Below are positions 45,733 through 55,823 of a DNA stretch of 64,000 nucleotides, one piece after another. The first letter of the stretch is position 1. Each line of letters begins with the position of its first letter. Source of the DNA: Streptomyces sp. NBC_01298 (GTDB lineage Bacteria > Actinomycetota > Actinomycetes > Streptomycetales > Streptomycetaceae). Position numbers and translations under genes: made by a program. The stretch spans positions 6,076,001 through 6,140,000 of the forward strand of contig NZ_CP108414.1 of NCBI RefSeq assembly GCF_035978755.1, in the 5' to 3' direction. Below the pieces are notes generated by a model. It was not told where the DNA came from and searched no databases. It worked only from the letters and a program-made list of their open reading frames with translations.

Positions 45733-48606
45733 ATGAGCGAGACGAACACCCCGGCCCCCGAGGCGGCCGAGGCGCACCGTTACACGGCTGCCATGGCCGC
45801 CGACATCGAGGCACGCTGGCAGGACGTATGGGACGCGCAGGGCACGTACGAGGCCCCGAACCCGACCGGTGACCTGGCGGGTGACGCGACGGTGGTGGCG
45901 CGCCCCAAGAAGTTCATCATGGACATGTTCCCGTACCCCTCGGGCGCGGGCCTGCACGTCGGCCACCCGCTCGGGTACATCGCCACCGACGTCTTCGCCC
46001 GTCACCAGCGGATGACCGGCCACAACGTCCTGCACACCCTGGGCTTCGACGCCTTCGGCCTGCCGGCCGAGCAGTACGCCGTGCAGACCGGTACGCACCC
46101 GCGCGTGTCGACCGAGGCGAACATCGAGAACATGAAGGTCCAGCTGCGCCGGCTGGGCCTGGGCCACGACAAGCGCCGGTCGTTCGCGACGATCGACCCG
46201 GACTACTACAAGTGGACCCAGTGGATCTTCCTGCAGATCTACAACTCCTGGTACGACGCGGACGCCGCGAAGGCCCGGCCCATCGCCGAGCTGGTCGCCT
46301 CCTTCGAGGACGGCTCCCGCGAGCTGCCCGGCGGAGCCTCCTGGGCCGCGCTGAGCGCGGGTGAGCGCGCCGACGTGCTGAACGGGTACCGGCTGGCGTA
46401 CGCCTCGGACGCGCCCGTCAACTGGTGCCCCGGGCTGGGCACCGTACTGGCCAACGAGGAAGTCACCGCCGACGGCCGGTCCGAGCGCGGCAACTTCCCC
46501 GTCTTCAAGTCCAAGCTGAGCCAGTGGAACATGCGGATCACGGCCTACGCCGACCGCCTGATCGACGACCTGGACGCGCTGGACTGGCCCGAGGCCATCA
46601 AGCTGCAGCAGCGCAACTGGATCGGCCGCAGCGAGGGCGCGCGCGTGGACTTCGCGGTCGGCGAGGGCGAGGCCATCACGGTCTTCACCACCCGCCCCGA
46701 CACGCTGTTCGGCGCCACCTACATGGTGCTGGCCCCCGAGCACGAGCTGGTCGGGAAGATCGTCCCGGCCGAGTGGCCCGCGGGCACCCACCAGCTGTGG
46801 ACCGGCGGCAACGCGACCCCCGCCGAGGCCGTGGACTCGTACCGCAAGCAGGCCGCCGCGAAGTCGGACGTCGAGCGGCAGGCCGAGGCCAAGGACAAGA
46901 CGGGCGTCTTCACCGGCGCGTACGCGACCAACCCGGTCAGCGGCGACCTGGTCCCCGTCTTCATCGCGGACTACGTGCTGATGGGCTACGGCACCGGCGC
47001 GATCATGGCCGTCCCGGCGCACGACGGCCGCGACTTCGAGTTCGCGCGCGCCTTCGAGCTGCCGATGCGCTGCGTCGTCCAGCCCACGGACGACCGCGAC
47101 GCCGACCCGCTGGAGTGGGAGGGCGCGTTCTCCTCGTACGACGGCACGATCGTCAACTCGACGGGCGAGGGCATCACGCTGGACGGTCTGGGCGTGGTCG
47201 AGGCCAAGGCCGCGATCACCGACTGGCTGGCCGGGCGCGGCATCGGCGAGGGCACCGTCAACTTCCGCCTGCGCGACTGGCTGTTCAGCCGTCAGCGCTA
47301 CTGGGGCGAGCCCTTCCCGATCGTCTACGACGAGGACGGCGTCGCCTACCCGCTGCCCGAGTCGATGCTGCCCCTGGAGCTGCCGGAGGTCGAGGACTAC
47401 TCTCCGCGCACCTTCGAGCCCGACGACGCGGCCTCCCAGCCGGAGACCCCGCTGTCGCGCAACCAGGAGTGGGTCAACGTCGAGCTGGACCTGGGCGACG
47501 GGCGCGGGGTGCGCGCGTTCCGGCGCGAGACCAACACCATGCCGAACTGGGCCGGCTCCTGCTGGTACGAGCTGCGCTACCTGGACCCGAACAACTCCGA
47601 GGCGCTGGTCGACCCGGCGATCGAGCAGTACTGGATGGGCCCGCGCGAGGGTCAGCCGCACGGCGGCGTCGACCTGTACGTGGGCGGCGCCGAGCACGCG
47701 GTGCTGCACCTGCTGTACGCGCGCTTCTGGTCCAAGGTGCTGTTCGACCTGGGGCACGTCTCCTCGGTGGAGCCGTTCCACAAGCTGTTCAACCAGGGCA
47801 TGATCCAGGCGTACGCGTACACCGACTCGCGCGGTGTGTACGTCCCTGCGGCCGAGGTCGAGGAGCGCGACGGCGGCTACTTCTACCAGGGCGAGCCGGT
47901 CAAGCGTGAGCACGGCAAGATGGGCAAGTCCCTGAAGAACGCCGTCACGCCGGACGAGATCTGCGAGGAGTACGGCGCGGACACCCTGCGCCTGTACGAG
48001 ATGGCGATGGGCCCGCTGGACGTCTCGCGTCCCTGGGACACCCGCGCCGTCGTCGGCCAGTACCGGCTGCTGCAGCGCCTGTGGCGCAACGTGGTGGACG
48101 AGGAGACGGGCACGGTGACGGTCGTCGACGCGGAGCCGGACGAGGCCACCCTGCGCGCGCTGCACAAGGCGATCGACGGGGTCGGCGGCGATATGACCGG
48201 CCTGCGGTTCAACACCGCCATCGCGAAGATCACCGAGCTGAACAACACCCTGACGAAGGCGGGCCGGCCGCTGGAGCGCTCGGTCGCGGAGCGGCTGGTG
48301 CTGCTGGTGGCCCCGCTGGCGCCGCACATCGCCGAGGAGCTGTGGCAGCGCCTGGGCCACGGTGAGTCGGTCGTCCACCAGGACTTCCCGGTCGCGGACC
48401 CGGCGTACGTCGTGGACGAGAGCGTCACGTGCGTCGTCCAGATCAAGGGCAAGGTCAAGGCCCGCCTGGAGGTCTCTCCGGCGATCTCCGACGCCGAGCT
48501 GGAGCAGCTGGCGCTGGCCGACGAGGCGGTCGTGGCGGCGCTGGGCGGGGCGGAGATCCGCAAGGTGATCGTGCGCGCGCCGAAGCTGGTGAACATCGTC
48601 GTCTGA
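45733..48606 (+). CDS. leuS: Leucyl-tRNA synthetase
   Basis: This class I synthetase charges tRNA-Leu. The 957-residue protein has HIGH as HVGH at residues 75-78 ([13 protein letters not shown]), the CP1 editing domain ([12 protein letters not shown] and the conserved D in [13 protein letters not shown]), and KMSKS as KMGKS at 729-733, with anticodon-binding and C-terminal domains to the end. Length is normal. It lies behind a Leu-codon leader peptide and terminator, so expression should follow leucyl-tRNA levels. Its stop codon lies inside a 14-bp tandem repeat. Confidence 0.98.
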   Translation: MSETNTPAPEAAEAHRYTAAMAADIEARWQDVWDAQGTYEAPNPTGDLAGDATVVARPKKFIMDMFPYPSGAGLHVGHPLGYIATDVFARHQRMTGHNVLHTLGFDAFGLPAEQYAVQTGTHPRVSTEANIENMKVQLRRLGLGHDKRRSFATIDPDYYKWTQWIFLQIYNSWYDADAAKARPIAELVASFEDGSRELPGGASWAALSAGERADVLNGYRLAYASDAPVNWCPGLGTVLANEEVTADGRSERGNFPVFKSKLSQWNMRITAYADRLIDDLDALDWPEAIKLQQRNWIGRSEGARVDFAVGEGEAITVFTTRPDTLFGATYMVLAPEHELVGKIVPAEWPAGTHQLWTGGNATPAEAVDSYRKQAAAKSDVERQAEAKDKTGVFTGAYATNPVSGDLVPVFIADYVLMGYGTGAIMAVPAHDGRDFEFARAFELPMRCVVQPTDDRDADPLEWEGAFSSYDGTIVNSTGEGITLDGLGVVEAKAAITDWLAGRGIGEGTVNFRLRDWLFSRQRYWGEPFPIVYDEDGVAYPLPESMLPLELPEVEDYSPRTFEPDDAASQPETPLSRNQEWVNVELDLGDGRGVRAFRRETNTMPNWAGSCWYELRYLDPNNSEALVDPAIEQYWMGPREGQPHGGVDLYVGGAEHAVLHLLYARFWSKVLFDLGHVSSVEPFHKLFNQGMIQAYAYTDSRGVYVPAAEVEERDGGYFYQGEPVKREHGKMGKSLKNAVTPDEICEEYGADTLRLYEMAMGPLDVSRPWDTRAVVGQYRLLQRLWRNVVDEETGTVTVVDAEPDEATLRALHKAIDGVGGDMTGLRFNTAIAKITELNNTLTKAGRPLERSVAERLVLLVAPLAPHIAEELWQRLGHGESVVHQDFPVADPAYVVDESVTCVVQIKGKVKARLEVSPAISDAELEQLALADEAVVAALGGAEIRKVIVRAPKLVNIVV

Positions 48607-48638
48607 CGTCCGTCGTCTGACGTCCGTCGTCTGACGTC
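48597..48638 (+). repeat. Three exact 14-bp tandem repeats across the leuS stop
   Basis: The unit CGTCGTCTGACGTC occurs three times head to tail, with a fourth partial copy after. The first copy supplies the last leuS codons and the TGA stop. Confidence 0.9.
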
Positions 48639-48765
48639 TGACGTCCGATGTCTGAGGCGTCTAGGGGTAATCCCGTACGGGCAGGTTGGGGGTTCGATTG
48701 GAACCCGCGGCCTGCCCGTGGCGTTTACGGTGGAAGGGACGTAAACGGCTGGGGAAGGGACCCTC

Positions 48766-49464
48766 ATGGAGGCTTTTATCATCGTGGCCCTAGTGCTGCT
48801 GTTCGCCTTCCTGGGGCTCGGTGCCTACGTGACGACGAAGGTGGTCAAGGCCGCCGCACGCGGGGTGGACCGGACCATCACCCAGGCCCGCCGCACGGTG
48901 GAGGACACCACCTTGAAGGCCCGCAGCTTCGGCCAGATCGGTGTCCCCGGCGCGCTGGCCACGCTGCGTCTGGACCTGCGGAACTCGATGCGCGCGACGC
49001 AGCAGGCGCTGTACCAGGGGGTCCAGACGGACGCCTCGCTCCAGGAGTCGATCGGCCTGTTCGAGCGGCTGAGCGCGCACGGGCACGAACTCGACGACGA
49101 ACTGAAGCGCCTGGAGGCGGAGCCCGACCGGCAGCGGATCGCGGCGGTGCTGCCGGACCTGCGGGAGCGCACGGCGCAGATCACGCAGGCTTCGGACTCG
49201 CTGCGCTGGGCGGCGCGAGACCGCGCGCGGCGCTTCGCGGAGGAGGACCTCTCGCACCTGTCGGACCAGATCGACGTCGAGTCGGGCGCCCTGAGGGACT
49301 GGTCCCGCGCCCCGTCCGACGCCTTCCCCCACTCGACTCCCGAGCCGGCCGCCACGCCCACGACCCAGACCTGGAACACCCCCGAGCCCGCGGCCCTCAC
49401 GGAACCCACCCCGCCCCCCTCATACCCCTGGCAGAAGACCCGCCGCCCGGAGGCGACGACCTGA
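48766..49464 (+). CDS. Single-pass membrane protein with coiled coil, unknown function
   Basis: The 232-residue protein has an N-terminal membrane helix (EAFIIVALVLLFAFLGLGAYV), then a long helical region (about residues 35-180) rich in Ala, Arg, Leu and Asp that is likely a cytoplasmic coiled coil, and a Pro/Thr-rich tail. GGGAAGGGAC precedes the ATG. It is a conserved hypothetical of Streptomyces located after leuS; I claim no function. Confidence 0.75.
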   Translation: MEAFIIVALVLLFAFLGLGAYVTTKVVKAAARGVDRTITQARRTVEDTTLKARSFGQIGVPGALATLRLDLRNSMRATQQALYQGVQTDASLQESIGLFERLSAHGHELDDELKRLEAEPDRQRIAAVLPDLRERTAQITQASDSLRWAARDRARRFAEEDLSHLSDQIDVESGALRDWSRAPSDAFPHSTPEPAATPTTQTWNTPEPAALTEPTPPPSYPWQKTRRPEATT

Positions 49465-49858
49465 GCGGGGTGTCAGGAGACGGTCTGGGGGCAGGGCCAA
49501 TTCAGCCGTCCGGCGTTTGAGGACCGGGGTCTGGGGCGGAGCCCCAGGGGGGTCTGGGCGTAGCCCGGTACCGCTTCCCAGCCCGTCCGGCGTTTGGGGA
49601 CCGGGTCAGGGCGGAGCCCTGGGAACGGTGGAAGGGTGGGTAGGGGACCCAGCCCCGCAGGGCCGGACCGCCCGCCGCCCGGCCGGAGCCCAGAGGGTGG
49701 CCCGACGGGGGCTTGGGCGACAGCCCGCCGTCGGCCCGGCCGGAGCCCGGCCGAGCGCCCAGAGCCGGCCCGGCCGGCACGCACCCGGAACCGCGGCCGG
49801 AGGCTTGCCGGTGGACCCGGGCTGCCGGAACACCTCCACTGCCGGTAACCTCCGCCTC
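49465..49858. repeat. Gene-free block of dispersed repeats before degV-like gene
   Basis: This 394-bp gap has no supportable gene. CGTCCGGCGTTTGAGG (49507-49522), a second copy at 49584-49599, GGTCTGGGGCGGAGCCCC (about 49528) and GAAGGGTGGGTAGGGGAC (about 49631) match the blocks near 35.6-36.2 kb and 57.9-58.3 kb. TAACCT at 49846-49851 is a -10-like element 7 nt before the next start. Confidence 0.75.
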
Positions 49859-50704
49859 ATGTCCCGCCATGTCGCGATCGTCACGGATTCCACGGCCTAC
49901 CTGCCCCAACCGGCCATGGCGCGGCACGGAATCATCTCCGTCCCGCTGACCGTGGTCCTCGGCGACGAGGCCCTGGAAGAGGGCACCGAGATCTCCGCCA
50001 GGAGCCTTGCCCTGGCCCTGCAGAAGCGCCGCTCGGTCACCACGTCCCGCCCCAGCCCCGAGGACTTCGTCCAGGCCTATCGCTCCGCCGTGGAGGCCGG
50101 TGCGACGGCCATCGTCAGCCTGCACCTGTCGGCGGAGTTCTCCGGCACCTACGACGCCGCCGTTCTCGCCGCGAAGACCGCCCCGGTGCCCGTCCGCGTC
50201 GTCGACACCGGCATGGTCGCCATGGCCCTGGGCTTCTGCGCCCTGGCCGCGGCGGAGGTGTCCGAAGCCGGGGGTTCCCTCGACGAAGCCGTCGCCGCCG
50301 CCGAGAAGCGGGCCGCCGGCATGTCCGCGTACTTCTACGTCGACACCCTCGACTACCTCCGCCGCGGCGGCCGCATCGGGGCCGCGCAGGCCCTCCTCGG
50401 CTCGGCGCTCGCGGTCAAGCCGCTGCTCACGCTGGACGGCGGGCGGATCGAGATGCTGGAGAAGGTGCGCACGGCCTCGAAGGCCATAGCTCGCCTGGAG
50501 GAGCTGGCCGTCGAACGCGCGGGATCGGGCCCCGTCGACGTGGCCGTCCATCATCTCGCGGCCCCGGAACGCGCGGAGAAGCTGGCGCAGAGGCTTCGCG
50601 AGCGCATCCCCGGGCTGGTCGAGCTGCACGTCAGCGAGGTCGGTGCGGTGATCGGGGCCCATACCGGACCGGGGCTGCTGGCGGCGGTCGTCTCCCCGCG
50701 CTGA
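49859..50704 (+). CDS. DegV-family fatty-acid-binding protein
   Basis: The 281-residue protein has the DegV opening HVAIVTDSTAYLP, the conserved TSRPSPEDF and VSLHLSAEFSGTYDAA, and the second-domain motif YVDTLDYLRRGGRIG. DegV/FakB proteins bind a fatty acid for phosphorylation by a FakA-type kinase; no kinase gene is in view. TAACCT lies 7 nt before the ATG and no Shine-Dalgarno is present, suggesting a leaderless mRNA. comEA follows in the same direction. Confidence 0.92.
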   Translation: MSRHVAIVTDSTAYLPQPAMARHGIISVPLTVVLGDEALEEGTEISARSLALALQKRRSVTTSRPSPEDFVQAYRSAVEAGATAIVSLHLSAEFSGTYDAAVLAAKTAPVPVRVVDTGMVAMALGFCALAAAEVSEAGGSLDEAVAAAEKRAAGMSAYFYVDTLDYLRRGGRIGAAQALLGSALAVKPLLTLDGGRIEMLEKVRTASKAIARLEELAVERAGSGPVDVAVHHLAAPERAEKLAQRLRERIPGLVELHVSEVGAVIGAHTGPGLLAAVVSPR

Positions 50705-50802
50705 TCACCGGATCGGGTGGTGGAGATATCCACAACAAGCTCTCCATCCACCGGAATTGAAGGTTCCGAACGCGTGTCGGTGATCGGTCCTACCGTCGTG
50801 GC

Positions 50803-51792
50803 ATGACTCTTCGTACGCGCACGTCAGGTCCCGCCGGCGCCACCAGTGGCCCCGGCCGTCCCCGCCTCTCCGACAGCCGTCTGCGGCACCGCCGCGGACA
50901 GCGACCCGGCCGCCCCGATCCCGCGGTGGTGCGCCGCCGGGCCGAGGCCCTGCTCGGAGCGGGCCGTCCTCCGGGTGCTCCGCCGCCGGCCGGGGCGGGG
51001 CCGCGGGACGGCCGATCCGTCGGGGCGCCGGCCGAGCCGGAGGCTCCCACCCGTCCGGATCCACCGGCCGGGTCCTCTCCGGTGGTCCGGCCCGAGGGGC
51101 CTGCCCGGGGTGAGGCCGCGCCCGAGGATCGGGAGGCGCGCGGCCGGGTCTTACGGTGGCTCGCGCTGCGGGAGCGGCTGCCCGTGTGGCTCCAAACCCG
51201 CTGCGGGGTGGAGCCGCGGACCGTGGTGGCCGTCTCGGTGGTGCTCGTCGTCGCCGTCGGATTCGCCGTGCAGCAGTTCGGGGCGGCCCGGCCCCGGCCG
51301 GTGACCGCACCCGCCGTGGTGGCCCCCGCGGCGGCCGCCCTGCCGGCCCCGACAGCTGTGCGGGCGGGCCACGGGGGCGGTCCCATCCTAGTGGACGTCA
51401 GCGGCAAGGTCCGTGATCCCGGGGTGCGCAGGCTGCCGTCGGGCTCGCGCGTCGAGGACGCCTTGGCCGCCGCCGGTGGAGTGCGGCCCGGGACGGACAC
51501 CACCGGACTGAACCGGGCCCGCGTCCTGATGGACGGCGAACAGGTGCTGGTGGGCGCTCCGGCCCCACCGCCGCCGACCGGCCGGGGCGGTCCCGCCTCC
51601 GGGCCGCTGAGCCTCGGCACGGCCACGGCCGAGCAACTGGACGGCCTGCCGGGGGTGGGACCGGTCCTCGCGCAGCACATCGTGGACTTCCGCACGGTGC
51701 GCGGGGGCTTCCGCTCCGTGGAGGACCTCCGCCAGGTCAACGGGATCGGCGAGCGCCGATTCGCCGACCTGCGCGAGCTGGTGCGGCCGTGA
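50803..51792 (+). CDS. comEA: ComEA-like DNA-binding protein
   Basis: The 329-residue protein has a long Pro/Arg/Gly-rich N-terminus (1-125), one membrane helix (TVVAVSVVLVVAVGFAVQQF, about 139-160), a SLBB domain (ILVDVSGKVRDPGVRRLPSG) and a C-terminal helix-hairpin-helix pair (LDGLPGVGPVLAQHIVDFR; VNGIGERRFADL) that binds DNA. ComEA hands DNA to the ComEC channel. TACCGT lies 6 nt before the ATG. Its TGA overlaps the comEC GTG (GTGA). Confidence 0.92.
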   Translation: MTLRTRTSGPAGATSGPGRPRLSDSRLRHRRGQRPGRPDPAVVRRRAEALLGAGRPPGAPPPAGAGPRDGRSVGAPAEPEAPTRPDPPAGSSPVVRPEGPARGEAAPEDREARGRVLRWLALRERLPVWLQTRCGVEPRTVVAVSVVLVVAVGFAVQQFGAARPRPVTAPAVVAPAAAALPAPTAVRAGHGGGPILVDVSGKVRDPGVRRLPSGSRVEDALAAAGGVRPGTDTTGLNRARVLMDGEQVLVGAPAPPPPTGRGGPASGPLSLGTATAEQLDGLPGVGPVLAQHIVDFRTVRGGFRSVEDLRQVNGIGERRFADLRELVRP

Positions 51793-54426
51793 GCCGGCCC
51801 GGCGGACCGGGGCGGGGTGCGGATGCTTCGGGTCCGGCCGCTCGGGGGGCCTTGGCGGGGGGTTCGGGCGGGAGGGGGTGCGTTGAGCCGGGTCTGGTCG
51901 GGGTGGGTGAGGGGGGTTCGGACGGGAGGGAGCAGGGCGCGGGGGATGCGGGGCCGGTGGATTTGCGGCTGGTGGGGCCTGCTCTGGCCCTGTGGGGGGC
52001 GGCCGCCGTGGGCCTCGGGATGCCCGTCGGACGGAGTGCCCTCATGGCGGGGCTGGGAGTGGGCGCGGCCGGGCTGCTGATGCTGGCCGGCCGGGGGCGC
52101 TCCGCGCCGGTCCGGACGGCCCTGGCGGCGGTCCTGCTGTGCGCGGCCGCCGGAGCCGGGGTGGCGGGGCTCCAGCGGGCCGAGGCGCGGGCCGGTCCGG
52201 TCCCGGAGCTGGCCCGGGAGCACGCGCGGGTGCTGGCCGACCTCACCGTGGGCTCCGATCCGCGGACGGCCCGGACCGGGAGCGGTCCGCCGGTGGTGCT
52301 GCTCGACGCGGTGGTGACCCGAGTGACCGGGCCCGACGGTGCCCGGACCCGGGTCTCGACCCCGGTACGGGTGCTGGCGGGGCATCCGGGGTGGGCCCGG
52401 CTGCAGCCCTCGACCCGGGTCGAGGTGGTGGCCCGGCTGGCTCCGGCGCGGGACGGGGAGCGGGCCGTCGCCCTGCTCCGTCCGGCCGGTGACGCCCCGC
52501 CCCGGGTGACCGGCGGGCCGGACGCCGTGCAGGGGATCGCCGGGCGGCTACGGGCCGGGCTGCGCGAGGTCACCGACGGGCTGGCCCCGGACGCCAGGGC
52601 CCTGCTGCCCGGGCTGGTGGTCGGGGACACCTCGCGGGTGGAGCCCGATCTGCACGACGCGTTCCGCGCCACCGATCTGCTGCACCTGCTGGCCGTGTCC
52701 GGCTCCAACCTGACCGTGGTGCTCTTCCTGCTGATCGGAGCCCCGGCCCGCGCGCAGCGGGCCGAGCGCGGCGGGCTCGCCCCGCGGCTGGGGCTCTCGC
52801 TGCGGGCGACGGCCCTGTGCGGGATGGCACTGACCCTGGCCTTCGTGGTGGTGTGCCGGCCGGAGCCCAGCGTGCTGCGGGCGGCGGCCTGCGGCTCGGT
52901 CACCCTGCTGGCCATCGCCACCGGGCGGCGCAGATCCCTGATCCCGGCGCTGGCCGCCGCCGTCGTGCTCCTGGTGCTCTACGACCCCTGGCTGGCCCGG
53001 AGCTACGGCTTCCTCCTCTCCGTCCTGGCCACCGGGGCCCTGCTGACGCTGGCTCCCCGGTGGAGCGAGGCCCTGCGGCGGCGCGGGACGCGGCCCCGCC
53101 TCGCCGAGGCGCTGGCGGCCGCGGCGGCCGCCCAGGCGGTGTGCGCGCCGGTCGTGGCGGTGCTGTCGGCCCGGGTGAGCCTGGTGGCGGTGCCCTGCAA
53201 CCTGCTGGCGGAGCTGGCGGCGGGACCCGCCACGATCCTCGGGTTCGCCGCGCTGGCCGCGGCCCCGGTGTGCCGGCCCGTGGCCGAGGTGCTCGCCTGG
53301 TGCGCGGGCGTGCCCGCCGGGTGGATCGCCGCCGTGGCCCGGAGCGGGGCGGGGCTGCCCGGGGCGGAGCTGGGCTGGCCCGGCGGGGTGGGCGGAGGGC
53401 TGCTGCTCGCCGCGGCCACCTTCGCGGCGGTACTGCTCGGCGGGCGGGTCGGCCGTGGACGATGGCTCGCCTCCGCCCTGGCCGTGCTGCTGATCCTCGC
53501 CGTACTCAGGCCGCCACTGGTCATTCGTACGGTCAAGGGCTGGCCACCGCCCGACTGGATCTACACCCAGTGCGCGGTGGGCCAGGGGGACGCCGCCGTA
53601 CTCGCGGTCGGCCCGGGTACGGCCGTGGTGGTGGACGCGGGCCCCGAGCCGGGGCCGGTGGACGCGTGCCTGAGGGAGCTGGGCGTGAGCCGGGTGCCGC
53701 TGGTCCTGCTGACGCACTTTCACGCCGACCACGTGGGCGGGTTGGCGGGGGTGTTCAAGGGCCGCTCGGTGGGTGTGGTGCAAGTCACCGGACTGGAAGA
53801 ACCGCCCGGGCAGGCCGCGTTCGTACGGCGGACGGCGACCGCCGCGGGGGTTCCCCTCGTCCGCGCCGTGGAGGGGGAGCGGCGCCGGGCCGGGCCGCTG
53901 GAGTGGCAGGTGCTGTGGCCGGCCGGGGACGCCTTCCCCGAGGGCCCCAATGACGCGAGCGTGGCCCTGCTGGTGCGCGCCGCGGGCCTGACCCTCCTCC
54001 TGCTGGGCGACCTCGAACCGGGTTCCCAGCAGGCCCTGCTGAGGAACCATCCGGAACTGGGGCCCGTCGACGTCCTCAAGGTCGCCCACCACGGCAGCGC
54101 CCATCAGGATCCCGGCCTGCACGAGCGGATCCGGCCGCGCCTCGCGATCGTCCCCGTGGGCGCCGGGAACAGGTACGGGCACCCCGCGGCGGGTACGCTC
54201 GCCCGGCTGCGGGAGCTCGGCGCGGCAGTGCTGCGCACGGACGAAGACGGTTCGGTCGCCGTCACCGGCAGCGGCCCGCGACTGCGCGCGTTCCCGGCCA
54301 TTCGCCGACGGGGCCGTCCCGGGCATACCAGGAGTGACCACTCCGTTTGCCCGCAACCCGACAGCATGATCGAATGCGTTTTCGCCAGAGCGGTCCAAGC
54401 CCATACAGCACGGGGGTGCATAAACC
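51789..54426 (+). CDS. comEC: ComEC/Rec2 competence channel with no stop codon of its own
   Basis: The conserved protein covers about 840 residues from GTG 51789. It has a hydrophobic N-terminus, the Competence domain (LLHLLAVSGSNLTVV, then many transmembrane helices to about residue 590) and a metallo-beta-lactamase domain (LLTHFHADHVGGL; KVAHHGSAHQDPGL; VGAGNRYGHP). Homology ends near 54300. No stop follows in this frame: it stays open through the whole of yceI (which uses another frame) and joins holA in frame, ending only at 56816 (1675 codons). The end given here is simply the base before yceI. Either the stop was lost by mutation, or one base is wrong or shifted near 54310; a +1 or +2 shift would stop at 54367 or 54335. 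Confidence 0.8.
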
Positions 54427-55308
54427 ATGTTCAGTCGCAGACGGGGGATGGAGACGGCCGGAAGCGCCAGTCCCCATACATCCGCGACACTGACGCTTCC
54501 TCATACCGCGCGGCTGCTCAGCTGCCGGGTGCTCGACACGGTCCACCAGCCGGTCCGGCAGGCCAAGTTCGAGGTGACCGACCCGATAGGCCGACGGATC
54601 GTCAGCGGGGAGACCGACCCGTACGGCGGTTTCACGGCGACCGTGCCGGCGGGCGAGTACCGGCTGGCCGTCACGGCCGAGGGGTACGCGCCCTTCCACG
54701 GGGCGACGCTGGTGGGGGACCCGGCGCAGCCCGGCACCGGGGAGATCGTCCTGGACCCGGTGGACCCGCCGCTGCTGCCGCAGCCCGGCCACTGGGAGCT
54801 CGACCCGGGACATTCCTCGATCGGGTTCTCGGCCCGGCACATCGGCTTCGCCCGGATCAACGGCCGGTTCAACACCTTCGCCGGCGCGGTGCGGATAGCC
54901 GACCGGATGGAGGACTCCTCCATGCGCGTGATCATCGACGCGGCGAGCATCGACACCGGACTGCGGATGCGGGACGACCACCTGCGCTCCGCGGACTTCC
55001 TGGACGCTGCCCGCCACCCGACGGTGGAGTTCTACAGCGAGCGGTTCATCCACCGCAGCGGAAGCCGCTGGTCCGTGGCGGGCGCCCTCACCCTCCACGG
55101 GGTCAGCCGGTCCGTGACCCTGGACACCCAGTACCTGGGGCTGGGTACCGGCCTGGAGGGCGAACCGAGGGCGGCCTGCCGGGCGACGGCCGAACTGAAC
55201 CGCGAGGACTTCACGCTGAACTGGCAGTCGATGCTGGCGCACGGGATCGCGGCGATCGGTTCGACCGTGGAAGTGACCCTGGACATGCAGGTCGTACACA
55301 AGGCCTGA
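54427..55308 (+). CDS. YceI-family protein with N-terminal carboxypeptidase-regulatory-like domain
   Basis: The 293-residue protein has a small beta-sandwich at about 30-105 (LLSCRVLDTVHQPVRQAKFEV; GGFTATVPAGEYRLAVTAEGY) resembling the carboxypeptidase regulatory fold. The YceI lipocalin-like domain covers about 118-290 (WELDPGHSSIGFSARHIGF; RDDHLRSADFLDA; LTLHGVSRSVTL). YceI proteins bind isoprenoid-type lipids. There is no signal peptide. It lies between comEC and holA but in another frame, overlapping the comEC read-through frame entirely. Confidence 0.9.
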   Translation: MFSRRRGMETAGSASPHTSATLTLPHTARLLSCRVLDTVHQPVRQAKFEVTDPIGRRIVSGETDPYGGFTATVPAGEYRLAVTAEGYAPFHGATLVGDPAQPGTGEIVLDPVDPPLLPQPGHWELDPGHSSIGFSARHIGFARINGRFNTFAGAVRIADRMEDSSMRVIIDAASIDTGLRMRDDHLRSADFLDAARHPTVEFYSERFIHRSGSRWSVAGALTLHGVSRSVTLDTQYLGLGTGLEGEPRAACRATAELNREDFTLNWQSMLAHGIAAIGSTVEVTLDMQVVHKA

Positions 55309-55472
55309 CCGGGTGGGGTGCGGCGGCCGCGCGCGGGGGCCGGCGGCCGCTGCGCCGCGGCGGCCCGCACATCCGCCGGATGCGCGGACCGCCGCGGCGG
55401 GGGACGCCAGGTGCCGAGGGGCGCGGTCAGCCGCCGGGTGGTGTCGTGTCCGCCGCGTCGCCGCGCCGGAGG

Positions 55473-55733
55473 TTACGGGGCTTCGAGCCAGCCGTCGTAC
55501 TCGGCGGCGAGTTCGTCCAGGGCCGTGGCGTCCAGCCGTTCGCTCGGGTCCTCGACGACCACCAGCCACTGGGCGTCCTCGGCGTCGTCCTCGCCGGCGA
55601 GGGCGTCGCGGACCAGCTGCGGTTCCTCCGGGAGGCCGAAGCGGTCGGCCAGCTCCCGCGCCACCTCGTCGGCGGCGTCGCGGTCGGGCAGGACCAGTAC
55701 ATGTCGCACGTTCACCCGGACATTCTCGGGCAT
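55473..55733 (-). CDS. Small acidic protein, unknown function
   Basis: This 86-residue acidic protein reads MPENVRVNVRHVLVLPDRD, then ELADRFGLPEEPQLVRDAL and AQWLVVVEDPSERLDATALDEL. The predicted alternation of strands and helices suggests a small alpha/beta fold. It looks like a conserved Streptomyces hypothetical lying opposite holA. Its start could instead be a GTG a few codons in. It is the only minus-strand gene between 40.5 and 58.3 kb. Confidence 0.65.
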   Translation of the reverse strand: MPENVRVNVRHVLVLPDRDAADEVARELADRFGLPEEPQLVRDALAGEDDAEDAQWLVVVEDPSERLDATALDELAAEYDGWLEAP

Positions 55734-55823
55734 GGGGGAGGGAGCCGTGGCAGGGGGCCGGGAAGGGGATGTGAAGGGCCGGGCCGCGAGGGTCTGTCAG
55801 TACGGCGTGGGATGCTGGAGGCG

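Noticed and set aside
48597..48638. CRISPR or attachment site at the leuS end
   Set aside because: The units are head to tail without spacers, and no integrase gene is adjacent.
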